Source: Centrapalus pauciflorus
Taxonomy: Eukaryota; Streptophyta; Magnoliopsida; Asterales; Asteraceae
DNA: 64,000 nucleotides
Assembly: GCA_020465985.1 (NCBI GenBank)
Contig: JAANYP010002360.1
Span: 1-64,000 of the forward strand
Direction: 5' to 3'
The number at the start of each line of letters is the position of its first letter. Position 1 is the first letter of the stretch. Of this stretch, positions 34,450 to 46,103 are shown in pieces. The notes beneath the pieces were generated by a model that worked only from the letters and a program-made list of their open reading frames with translations, was not told the origin of the DNA and made no database searches. The translations under genes and the position numbers were made by a program.

Positions 34450-37384
34450 ATGGCTCAAAGAAACTACCACTTTCTACCCGTGTTTGTGGGTGCTGATGTT
34501 CAGAAACATCCATCAGTCACCACAATGCTGACCTTGAAACCTACCAACTACCTTGCTAACCTAACCATCCCCAAGAACTATGTGGGGAAAGGCTATGAAG
34601 AAATGGTGGAGTTCTTGAAAGTTCATCCGTTGAACTATGCCATGACTGCCACTCCTGGTGTCCTGTACCAGGAGATGGTGTATGAGTTTTGGTATACCTG
34701 TGCCTACAACCCAGACACCAAAGTCATTAAGGGCACTATACTCAATGGGACTCAGACCATTGAGATCAACATTCGTCTGATCAGGGAAGTTCTTCGACTC
34801 CCTGTGGCTGAAAAATATGATCAGCCACAGCATGAAGATGAACAGATGAAGAATCTGCTACACTTCTGTGGTATAGCAGAACCAAAAGTTGGAGCTACGC
34901 TGTTCAGAAAGGATTTGTCTCCTACTTAAAGCTTCTTATTTGCTTATGTGGTAATGTGCTTCAGCAGCAAAGTTGGTTCCTTTGACCAACTGAGCCGTGA
35001 TGAAATCCCTGTAGTTCTGCAACTTGTGGATGGAGACACATCCAGCTGTTGTTTGATATCCCAGGTTTCTGAGCCTCATCTTCAAGCATATTTGTGGTGA
35101 GCACTTGTATAACTCTCAGCCTTTACTTCATACTTCTGCATTCCCTGTAATAGGGAATAGAGTTTTCTATACTCCGGTTCTCCCAAATGAGCCTCCTCTC
35201 TCTACTCCAATGAGGAGGCTGCTAGGATTGGTGGAAGGACCCTCTGATGTGAGGGTGGATCCAGAAGCTGCTCACAAAAGAAAATCCAAATCCAGGGCCA
35301 AACTTGTTAAAAGGACCCTGGACATCACTGAAGCTGAGCCTGTCCACAAGAAGGAAAAAACAGCTCAGTCTAAGTCTGCACCCTCAGCCTCTGTGGCTGA
35401 GGGGGAGCAGGCTCCTCACCCTGGTTCATTTGTTGGACCTGAAGCCTCTGTGGCTGGTGCCTCTGTGGCACCTGAGACTATGGAACAGGCCAACTCACCT
35501 GTTTCTGACCCAGTCTCCAAACATGTCCAATCTGAACCTCTCATCTCCTCTCCAAAATCCCCCACCTCATCTCACATATTATACCAACGCAAATCCATAA
35601 CCAAAAAGAAACCAACAACCTAAACAGCCTAAACTAGCCCCTCTGTTCCCTCTCAACAGGGTTCAGTTGGAAAAGAAGCAACCCCTGCTGCCTCTCCTAT
35701 TTTGGGAGAAGGATCAGCACAATTGGAGCCTGCTTCACTCCACCCTTTGTCAACCCCAAGTCAGCCTAGACCCTCTGGTTCCTCCCAACAGGAGCCAGTT
35801 GTACAAATGGAGACAGCCACATCAACTATTCCAGCCTCCCAACAGGCTGAGAATATTGAAAGACAGGAGTTCTCTCCACTCCATACTGAATCCACACTGT
35901 CTCCACCTCATACTTCTCTACACCCTGAGTCTGCACGAGGTGTCCACACTGCTGGCTTAGACCAACCAGCAGCTTAGCCTCAATCTTTAGTTCCTCATGA
36001 TGCAGCTGTTCTACACCAAATAGCTGCTGAAGGACCAACCACTCAAGCTGATGAACCTGAGGGAATAGAACATCCCTTTGGTGAGGCTACTCCTATTATG
36101 CAAACTCCATCAGCAGGTTTCACCACTGCTGATGTTGAAATATAAATACCATCTCCCCATGATGAGGTACCTTTAAACCAAGGTTTTGCAGAGGGAACCA
36201 CCACTGGCCTTAATGAAGGTGCTGCAAAACAAGAAGTGTCTGAAAGGCTACCATCCTCTACCCACTTTCCCGATGATGCAGTTACAGCCACTGCTGAAGG
36301 TCCTATTGATCCCTCCAAGTTGGGCAACATTACTTTTGCCCAGGCTATGGAGCTTCTTTCCAAAATACCCTCTCCTTCTACATCACATCCCCATACACCG
36401 GCCTCATCCTCTTCATCTCCATCTCCCCACTCCAAACAAACCACCCATACACCTCCATCCCCTAAAGACCTGCCTTTGAAGGATCAGCTTTCCTTGCTCA
36501 CCAACAAAGTTGGTTCTTTAAAAACTTCCATGTCTTCTCTCCCCTCTCTCATTTCAGACTCTGTGTCTGAACTGCTTAAAAGATTCTTTGATGTGTTCAA
36601 AAATTCCTTTCCCGCCACTCCTCAACCTGACACCTCCTCGCAGCTGCTTGCACTCACTGCACAGCTGCAAAATGTCTCCACTTCCCTCTCCTCAATTCTG
36701 TCCCACCAACAGGACTCTGTGTCCTCTATGACAGCCATTACCCAACAGCTGTCCACTCTCTTGACCACTTGCAATGATACACTTCCCACTACCTTGGCTA
36801 GCCTAAACACTCTCATTGTTTCTCTATCAAACTCTGTGTCAGCAAACCTTGCTGATGTGCAGGACTCTCTTGAGTTACATCTTGCACAGCTCCAAACTTT
36901 GCTGTTCACAGCTTCTGATAGGAAAAACATTCTTAAGCTGACCACTCTTGCTGCTTCCCAATCCTCTTCTCTTCAAACCTGTCTTTCCCAAATTGTAGAG
37001 GTGAAGGATAACCTGGCTTTCTTAGTGCATAGCCTGGTTGGTTCCAAGCCTGCTGCCAAAACTGCTTCAAAGCCTGCTGAATTTGTTTCTTCAGACAGAC
37101 CGGTTGTTGAAGGTGCTGGTCCATCTCCTTCAAAGCGGGAGAAGTTGTCAGCCTCTAAAACTAAGTCTAAGGGGGAGAAAACTTCTTCTCCTAAGGAGAC
37201 ATCAGCTCCTACTTGTAAAACAGCAGGTGCATTTGAAACAGGTACTGGTCCAGCAGAGGGTGCCTCTCATCTACCTGAAGCTGCTCAGCCTACTCAGGCT
37301 GAATCTCCAAACCCTACACAGTCTAAGGGGGAGGAATTCATTTCTGGGGACAGGCCAAGCAGCAGAAGGAGGCACCTCATATTG

Positions 37385-37416
<32 letters not shown>

Positions 37417-38581
37417 CATTCCTGAAGCTGTTATCACTACAATAGCTAAAGGAAAAGAAAAAGCAGTATTTGATCCTGAACAGCAGAAAGCAGCAGAGTT
37501 AAAGTTTCACAAAGCCAGGGCAAAGGAAATGGGTCTTTCCATGGATAAATACTATGAGTTCAGAGGTGAACAACTTAAAGCCCTGGAAGCACTAAGAGAA
37601 GAAGAAGCGTCTGCCAAAGCTGCCAGAACTTTTGCACTTCAAGAGGCAAGCAAAATCAAAATGCCCTCTCTGGGTGTGCAAAAGAAACTGATGGAAGCTG
37701 CTAAGGGATCAGCTGGTGAGAAGGAAGTTGAAAAGGAAGTGGGTGCTCTGGTCTCTGTGACCAAACCAAAGCAAGCATCCTCTGCAAGAGCCCAATTCCA
37801 TTTTGACAACCTGGCAAGGAAAAAGTTTCATGATGTTGCTGATAGAAGGCTTGCCAAGGAAGCAATTGTTAAAGTTGTCCCCACATCAAGAAAAGCCAAA
37901 CAGTGGAAATTGCAAATTACCAGAATGGGTGCAACAGGCCCAGAACTGGAAACTTATGACTACACTGATGTTGCACAGATGGGGTACACGAAATGGGTTG
38001 AGCTGGCAGTTGCCCTGAGCCAGTCTAAGTCAGAAACAGCTAAAACTGTTTGGGCATATGTTAAGAAGCGGATGGAGAGAGTTAAGGATCTTGGCCTGAT
38101 CTCAAAAGAAGTAAGTGAGGGTGTCTCTGTGACATACCCCAAAATAAAGGCCAGGAGGACAAGAAAAGATTCTGAGCTGGAGGAACTCCTCATCTTAATA
38201 GAGCAAGGTGATTATGTTGTTGAGATGAAAGGAATTGATTACAGCCTGCCCAGTGGAGTTGAGTTTGAAGAAGGCAAAATCATTGAAGAACCTGAGTTAG
38301 GGGCATTTTTTGTAAATCCCCTAACACAGATGAAGTGCTTTCAGAGAGCTTCAGATCTATACAAGGTGGATCTGAGACAGCTTGCAGCTTTCAGACTTGC
38401 AGCTTCATTCAGGCAATCAGACAGGTGGAGAGCAGCCATCTGGGACCAGCTTAGAGGCTTTTATGAGAGAGGTGAACTTCAAGATCCCAAGTTTATGATC
38501 CTTAGAGTTGAAATCCAAGATCTAGAGGAAACAAGGAATGAGCTTGAAAAGATGTTTGAAGGACCACCACCACTGGAGTGA
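34450..38581 (+). pseudogene. A3 extra ORF (decayed)
   Basis: Begins MAQRNYHFLPVFVGADVQ and is closely related to the A2 protein throughout. Breaks include TAA at 34927-34929 (after LSPT), a small loss near 35035 before the YPRF motif, TAA at 35621-35623, a stop at 35977 and another at 36143. From 36236 one frame of about 780 codons stays open to 38581. It carries the coiled coil SVSANLADVQDSLELHLAQL, the acidic run EEEEEEEEEE-like at about 37387-37417, and the basic C-terminal domain (WKLQITRMGATGPELETYDY, LGAFFVNPLTQMKCFQ). The C-terminal half is better conserved between A2 and A3 than the serine/proline-rich middle. Role unknown. Confidence 0.85.
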
Positions 38582-38940
38582 AGTCCATCTACCATCAGGG
38601 TAAGTGAAGAATGGAAGCTGTCCATCTGTTGGACAGGCTTGCCGTTATCTGCTCCCAAGATCAACAGTCCAAAGTGTTGAACATTGTTGTTTGTACATTA
38701 GTTGTACCCTATTACATATGTTGTAACTTTTCTTATTTACATTAGTTGTAATATACATTAGTACATTAGTTGTACTTCTGTAAAAAGCATGTGTTGTTTA
38801 TGTAATCAAAATCAGTATATATAAACTGATCTTTTACTTTACTTAGATGTTGTAATTTCTTTTCAACAAGATGTATTGTAAAATGTATAGTGATTATTGA
38901 TTAGATCAGCTTAGACTGATTATTGCAAATAGGGGGAGAT
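38582..38940 (+). other. A3 3' untranslated part and polypurine tract
   Basis: ACATTAGTTGTA-type repeats, then AAATAGGGGGAGAT (tract 38931-38939) before the LTR. Confidence 0.85.
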
Positions 38941-40049
38941 TGTTAGGCACAAAAAGGCCTCAGTCAAACCTGTTGTACATCTGAGGGGGAGATTTTTAAT
39001 CAAACCTGTTGATGCACTTGAAAGTTGAATTTAAGGCCTGTTATATGCCTTATTGAAACTTGAAAGTGATTTGCAATATCAGCCCAAAGCTGCTTACCAT
39101 GTTGCATAAGTTGCAACAAAGGCAGTTTGTCCAAACTGTTCAATCTGCTGAACAGGCTAGACATAAACTGTCTACGCTGCTCTGTTCTATTGAGCAGCTT
39201 GGGCAGTTTACAAGTGTTCTGTTCTTTGTGAACAGAACCTGTTCTTTATGAACAGGTTAAACACTTTATGGAATATGTTTCCAAGTCCTCATGTATTGTT
39301 TTTGGCTACAAGATCAGTTTACAAGTCGAAGACAAAGTGGAAAACAGAACTGCACAGCCTGCCCACGCTGTTCTGATTACATGAAGACAAACAGATATGT
39401 GAAAAGGGTGACATACCTTTTCTTATATCAATATGGCATTAGCAAAAGAAGAATGATGCAAAGTTGACATTCCTCTTTTGGTTAAAGCCGTATGCAACAG
39501 TGACAAAAAGGAAAAGACAAAGATTCTGCCATGTGAAGACAAAGATACTTTATCAGAATGTGCAGAAAGGTGTTTTGTCCTTTTGGAAAGACTCTCCACT
39601 ATCTCATCTGTCCAATGAAGAAGCTTCACTGAGATTCTCCTTTTGAGTATAAAAGGAAGCTTCTAAGGATAATGAGATATCAAGAGTGTGAAATCAGAAC
39701 GTGCATTGAAGTGTGTCATTCCATGCATGCAAGTCTGCTTATATAAAACAGTAGACTGTGTCTAAGCTGTTCTTGTGTAAGCTGTCCATCTGAGTCTTGT
39801 AAAAACAGTGAGTGCATCTAAGTGAGCATAGTCATTGTATCTAGTCTGAGTGTGTGTTAGATTAGTTGAACAACTGTTGTATCTGTCATCTCAGCTTCAA
39901 CCTTTCCGCATTCAAGCTTGTTTGTAATTGACACTTGTTAATAATATACACAAACATTGAGAAAAAGATTGTTAAGTTTTAAATAGTTGTGTTCACCCCC
40001 CCCTCTACAGCTTAGAACTATACACTTGGGAAACCTTTTGGGACCTACA
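38941..40049 (+). repeat. A3 3' LTR
   Basis: 1109 bp, TGTTAGGCAC to GGGACCTACA. Clearly more diverged from the A2 LTRs than those are from each other. TATAAAAG at 39648-39655. Confidence 0.95.
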
Positions 40050-40554
40050 GAGCCACTTACATGGTTAACTGAGGTTCATGAATGCTAGCTAGTTTAACAT
40101 AATTAATGTACGCTGAGCTACTCTAGAAAATAGATATTGCTTTAACATAATTAATGGTTGTTTTTTCTTCATTTCTGTAGATGAAAAAAAGGCACGGTTT
40201 CGTTTGACTACTTCCCAAATTAGGCATATTCTTGTAAACTGAAACATTTAAGGAAGCCTGGAAGCATTTTTTTGGACTTAAACATCATCCGCTTCTTTCA
40301 ATTTGAAATCATAAGAAATTCACTAAGTAAAAAAGACTTGTTGTTTAGAATGTTGATCCCCTGCAATAATATGGCGACAGTAAAAACTTTACAAATTTTT
40401 TGTTTCATCCACAAACAAAAACTATATTTACCTGTGCATGCATAAAGTTTTAAACTATATAGATCAATTCACCAATTATATCAACAATTCATGAGTTCAT
40501 TTTTCAAATTACATAGCAAAGAATTGGAAAAGAGTAACAACTATACAGTTAACC
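40050..40554. other. Intergenic stretch
   Basis: AT-rich, no ORF, no repeat that I recognise. It is the flank into which A3 inserted. Confidence 0.6.
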
Positions 40555-41110
40555 TTATATGATAATCCATCCTCCGTCAAGCTCACCAACCAGAGCCGAT
40601 CCGCCAAACTCTTCTTCTCCTCCTCTGTCTCCTTTAAACCAACCGCAAGACCATTCGAACGCTGGCTGGTCACTGCTAAGAAAGATCAAATAAACCTATT
40701 AGAAAATAGTATTTTTCATTTGAAAATTACTACACAGATATACTTAAAGATGTATGTCTACATGAGTTTGTAACCCACGTTTGGTGAAAATAAAAACAAA
40801 CCCAGGGTTTCGACTATAGACCAACGAAAATCAGATGCCATGAGAATGAGAGAGTGAGTTCAAGAGAAAGCGTATAATCAGATCGCTTACCTGCTGTGTT
40901 TGTTGCGTGAGTAAGAATCTGTCGATTAATAACAAAGACACCTTATTATGGTTGGCGGACGATGGTGGTTTTGGTGGCGGCGCTTTAGCAGGGATGGCCG
41001 CAACGACCCTGGTGGCGGCAGCCGAAAAGAGAGGGAGTGAAGAGAGCGGCGATGGCAGCGATGAAGTTCGGCGGCAATGCTAGGGTTTGAGGTTGAGAGA
41101 ATCAAAACTC
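40555..41110 (-). pseudogene. Possible two-exon host gene remnant
   Basis: In sense, an AAACCCTAG-containing leader precedes GC-rich sequence open in one frame (RRTSSLPSPLSSLPLFSAAA, then KAPPPKPPSS), resembling a transit-peptide-like serine/alanine-rich start. It ends in CACAGCAG and the donor GTAAGC at 40890/40891. After a 215-bp intron-like gap with acceptor TTTCTTAG (40676-40680), a second exon reads SSDQPAFEWSCGWFKGDRGG, then GGSALVGELDGGWIII and stop at 40555-40557. The frame of exon 2 does not join the long exon-1 frame and no good ATG is present, so this is a remnant or a misread. The protein is not recognised. Confidence 0.3.
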
Positions 41111-41306
41111 GTTGAGGGAGTGATTTGAGAGTGATACTGATTACCGATTGCAGGAGAAAAGGAAGAGCCTCTTAGCTTCCCAATTGCTGCAACGAAGCTT
41201 GTACACTTTTCTTTAAAATTTTGTAAGTCTTAAAATTCAAGAAATAACTTTAAGGAGTTGTACATTGTGCATTATAACTTGTAAAAAGCTAAATGCTTTA
41301 TTAGTA

Positions 41307-41307
<1 letters not shown>
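41111..41307. other. Intergenic stretch
   Basis: AT-rich, possibly the promoter side of the remnant at 40555-41110. No clear feature. Confidence 0.5.

Positions 41308-41357
<50 letters not shown>
41308..41357. repeat. (TA)25 microsatellite
   Basis: Uninterrupted 50-bp TA run. Confidence 0.98.
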
Positions 41358-43534
<2,177 letters not shown>

Positions 43535-43616
43535 TATAAGAATTAACATTTACAAAACAAACCCTAAACTTTTACAATAAAATTGTTTTCATCTCTATTT
43601 ATATTTGTACCCAACA
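43535..43616 (-). repeat. Inverted fragment of a D-type LTR
   Basis: In sense it starts TGTTGGGTACAAATAT, then AGAGATGAAAACAATT and TTATTGTA, matching the first 70-80 bp of the D LTRs (50291 and 55246). The rest of the LTR is gone or unrecognisable. Confidence 0.65.
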
Positions 43617-44242
43617 AGGATGTTACAGTCCATGTTCTCCGGCATCGCATATGACAGACGTTACGTTTATGCTCAGTTCATATTTGATGAACTCTGATCT
43701 GCTCTTGCTCATAAAGGAACTAAAGGGGAGAGAAATTTAATCCTTTTCAAAGATTTTTACAACTCATCATTCATTAGGCCTTGGATCTTGATGATGATAT
43801 TCATGAACAGCCAAAAGTTGATATTTACACAAGAGTCGCTCTGTCTAGATTCAAATAACCACGGGAGATTGCTAATGTTCCTATCAAATATATTCCATTG
43901 AGCCTTCTTTCTTATGCAGACTAGGGGAGTGAAAGATTAAATCTGTATTTAGTTATTGTGTATCCAGATGAAGTTCAGCCAAAACTGATTGATTTATCCA
44001 CATCCGAAGGTGAGAGTAAGGATGAGGGAGAAGGGTGAGGAGAGTTTGAGTTTGATGACACTTTTTTTTTAATACATTAAGGGAGATGAAGGTGAAGATT
44101 CTATTCCCAATAGGCTTGTGAGGGAGAGCAGGGAGGATACTGAATATGAAGTTGTCCAAGATTCATTTGAGAGAGTGTTTGTATGTCATAAAAGGGAGAT
44201 GAAATTGTGTTTACTAGACAAGATGAGGGTGAAGAGAGTGTT

Positions 44243-44247
44243 GAGGG
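44243..44247. repeat. Target-site duplication of gag-only element (GAGGG)
   Basis: GAGGG at 44243-44247 and 46104-46108, flanking TGTTGG...CCAACA. Confidence 0.93.
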
Positions 44248-44559
44248 TGTTGGATTTAAATTGATTATTTCTGCGTATGGGGGGTTTTTAATTTAATAAA
44301 TTATATGTTTTATTTCTCTTTAGTTAATTAATAGGTTAATGTTGCATGGATTGATTTAGTCAAAGGTGGCCATGAGTTGTTAGTAAGCTGCACGACTTCT
44401 TCCCGAGGAATTTTAGGGGTATTTGTTAGTCTATTTTGCTTATTTAAGTAATGTATTTTGGTAACAATTAATAACAGAAAAATATATAGAAAAATTGCTC
44501 CACGTACAATTGCTCCACATTTGTTATTTTCTCTCGTGCATCTTGCTATATTTCCAACA
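44248..44559 (+). repeat. Gag-only element 5' LTR
   Basis: 312 bp, TGTTGGATT to ATTTCCAACA, forming perfect TGTTGG/CCAACA ends. Confidence 0.95.
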
Positions 44560-44561
44560 CT

Positions 44562-44573
44562 TGGTATTAGAGC
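44562..44573 (+). other. Gag-only element primer-binding site
   Basis: TGGTATTAGAGC, one base different from the iMet-complementary site. Confidence 0.85.
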
Positions 44574-44901
44574 GGCGTTCGATCGAAGGGGGGGTGTGAG
44601 TTGTATTTTTTCCTAATTCGTTTCAAGAGTTTTGAGTCGTTTTTTATCGTACTTTGAAGCAACTCAACAGCAGCCCCGATTTCACTTGATCAGGTTTGTT
44701 CACCGTGATAAAGATAGACTAACCGGGTGCGGGTATAAACGAACGGGAAGAAATCGAAGCGGGTGGCTTTGATTTGGTTCGTTTCGCGGGTGACGGAACA
44801 CTGTAAAAGGTGGGTGTGACCTTGTTTTTCCTGATCGGTGGAAAAGTACTCTCGGAACAAGCTTGATCATAGTAAGTTGGGGCTGTCAAAAAAATCGAAT
44901 G

Positions 44902-45759
44902 GAGATGGTACCGATGAAAGAAGGAGGTTCGATGTCGTTTCAAGTTCCGGCCTTGACCCCGACGAATTATCCGGTGTGGGCTGTCAAGGTCAAGACGATT
45001 ATGGACGCGTATGGCTTATGGGAGACGGTCGAACCTAGGGCACTAGGTGAAGGATCAGATCCAAGGAAATCGACGCAAGCTCTTGCCTTCTTGTTTCAAG
45101 CAATTCCCGAAGAAATGGTGTTGCAAATGTCGAGTTACACTGACCCAAAACAAGTGTGGGACGGTCTGAAGACGCGGTTTTTGGGAGTGGATCGGGTGAG
45201 ATCGACTCGACTTGCAGCTTTAAAGAGGGAACTTGAAGGTTTGCGTATGAAGGATGGCGATACCATTGATGACTTCACAACAAAGTTGACTGGTTTGGCA
45301 TCAAAGGCTAGAAGTTTTGGATACGAGATCGAAGAAGCGGACTTGGTAAAAAGGTTACTTGATTCGATGCCAAAATCTTTTCTTCAAATTGTCGCCCTTA
45401 TTGAACAATGCTTTGAGTTAGATTCGATGCTATTTGACGAAGCCGTTGGTAGGTTGAAAGCATACGAAGAGCGTATAAAAGGCACCGAGAAGATGGAAGA
45501 CACTCAAGGTGGGTTGTTGTTAGCAAGTGAAGAAAAGTGTAAACATTGTAGCAACGAAAGTTCAAGTCGGGGTGACTTCGGACGGGGCCGGGGAAGAGGC
45601 CGGGGGTCCGGGAAAAGTCGGGACGGAAATGAACATGTCCGGGACAAAAGCTACATTACACGCTACAATTGTCGTGAACTTGGTCACTACAGCAATGAGT
45701 GTCCGAAACGGGGAAATCAAGAGGTGAATTTGATTGAAGAGGAACTTGCCTTGTTGTGA
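44902..45759 (+). CDS. Copia-type gag, single protein of the gag-only element
   Basis: The likely start is ATG at 44902 (MEMVPMKEGG); an in-frame ATG lies at 44863. The DUF4219-like start LTPTNYPVWAVKVKTIMDAY is followed by the UBN2 core (DPKQVWDGLKTRFLG, DTIDDFTTKLTGLASKARSF, LLDSMPKSFLQIVALIEQCF). Then an R/G-rich tract (GRGRGRGRGSGKSRDG) and a knuckle RYNCRELGHYSNEC. The first cysteine of CCHC is replaced by arginine and the usual glycine after the second cysteine by arginine, so zinc binding is doubtful. The frame is fully open over about 285 codons despite 3% LTR divergence. It would form particles or be trapped by those of a related element. Confidence 0.9.
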   Translation, partial: EMVPMKEGGSMSFQVPALTPTNYPVWAVKVKTIMDAYGLWETVEPRALGEGSDPRKSTQALAFLFQAIPEEMVLQMSSYTDPKQVWDGLKTRFLGVDRVRSTRLAALKRELEGLRMKDGDTIDDFTTKLTGLASKARSFGYEIEEADLVKRLLDSMPKSFLQIVALIEQCFELDSMLFDEAVGRLKAYEERIKGTEKMEDTQGGLLLASEEKCKHCSNESSSRGDFGRGRGRGRGSGKSRDGNEHVRDKSYITRYNCRELGHYSNECPKRGNQEVNLIEEELALL

Positions 45760-45791
45760 ATGGACTGGAAAATAACCGATTAGAGGGTGAA

Positions 45792-46103
45792 TGTTGGATT
45801 CAAATTGATTATTTCTGCGTATGGGTGGTTTTTAATTTAATAAATTATATGTTTTATCTGTCTTTAGTTAATTAATAGGTTAATGTTGCATGGATTGATT
45901 TAGTCAAAGGTGGCCATGAGTTGTTAGTAAGCTGCACGACTTCTTCCCGAGGATTTTTAGGGGTATCTGTTACTCTATTTTTCTTATTTAAGTAATGTAT
46001 TTTGGTAACAATTGATAATAGAAAAATATATAGAAAAATTGCTCCACGTACAATTGCTCCACATTTGTTATTTTCTCTCGTGCATCTTGCTATATTTCCA
46101 ACA
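45792..46103 (+). repeat. Gag-only element 3' LTR
   Basis: 312 bp, same ends as the 5' copy. Confidence 0.95.

Larger units (their letters stand above)
1..40049 (+). mobile_element. Outer A-family copia element (A3), left end outside window
   Basis: Ty1/copia element of a Sirevirus-like family (A). Visible parts are the pol end (1-987), a 3' untranslated part up to 1120, then after the A2 insertion the rest of that part (33914-34449), the extra ORF (34450-38581), the polypurine tract and the 3' LTR (38941-40049). The sequence left of 1121 and right of 33908 joins into one stretch that aligns with the same region of A2, and CAGTT is duplicated at the break, so A2 jumped into A3. The 5' LTR, gag and most of pol lie left of the window. 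The base pairs after the 3' LTR are GAGCC, which should also precede the missing 5' LTR. Confidence 0.9.
44248..46103 (+). mobile_element. Gag-only non-autonomous LTR element (TR-GAG type)
   Basis: 1856 bp. LTRs 44248-44559 and 45792-46103, 312 bp each, about 10 differences (3.2%). Primer site TGGTATTAGAGC at 44562-44573 (iMet type with one change). One gag ORF fills the internal part; there is no protease, integrase or RT and no sign that they were lost recently. A purine-rich AGAGGGTGAA precedes the 3' LTR. Confidence 0.93.

Noticed and set aside
15055..38581. Calling the extra ORFs envelope genes
   Set aside because: No signal peptide, furin-like site or membrane helix could be seen.
41050..41100. 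Telomere-like AAACCCTAG near 41085 and in the gypsy LTR as an interstitial telomere
   Set aside because: Single copies only; a common plant promoter word.
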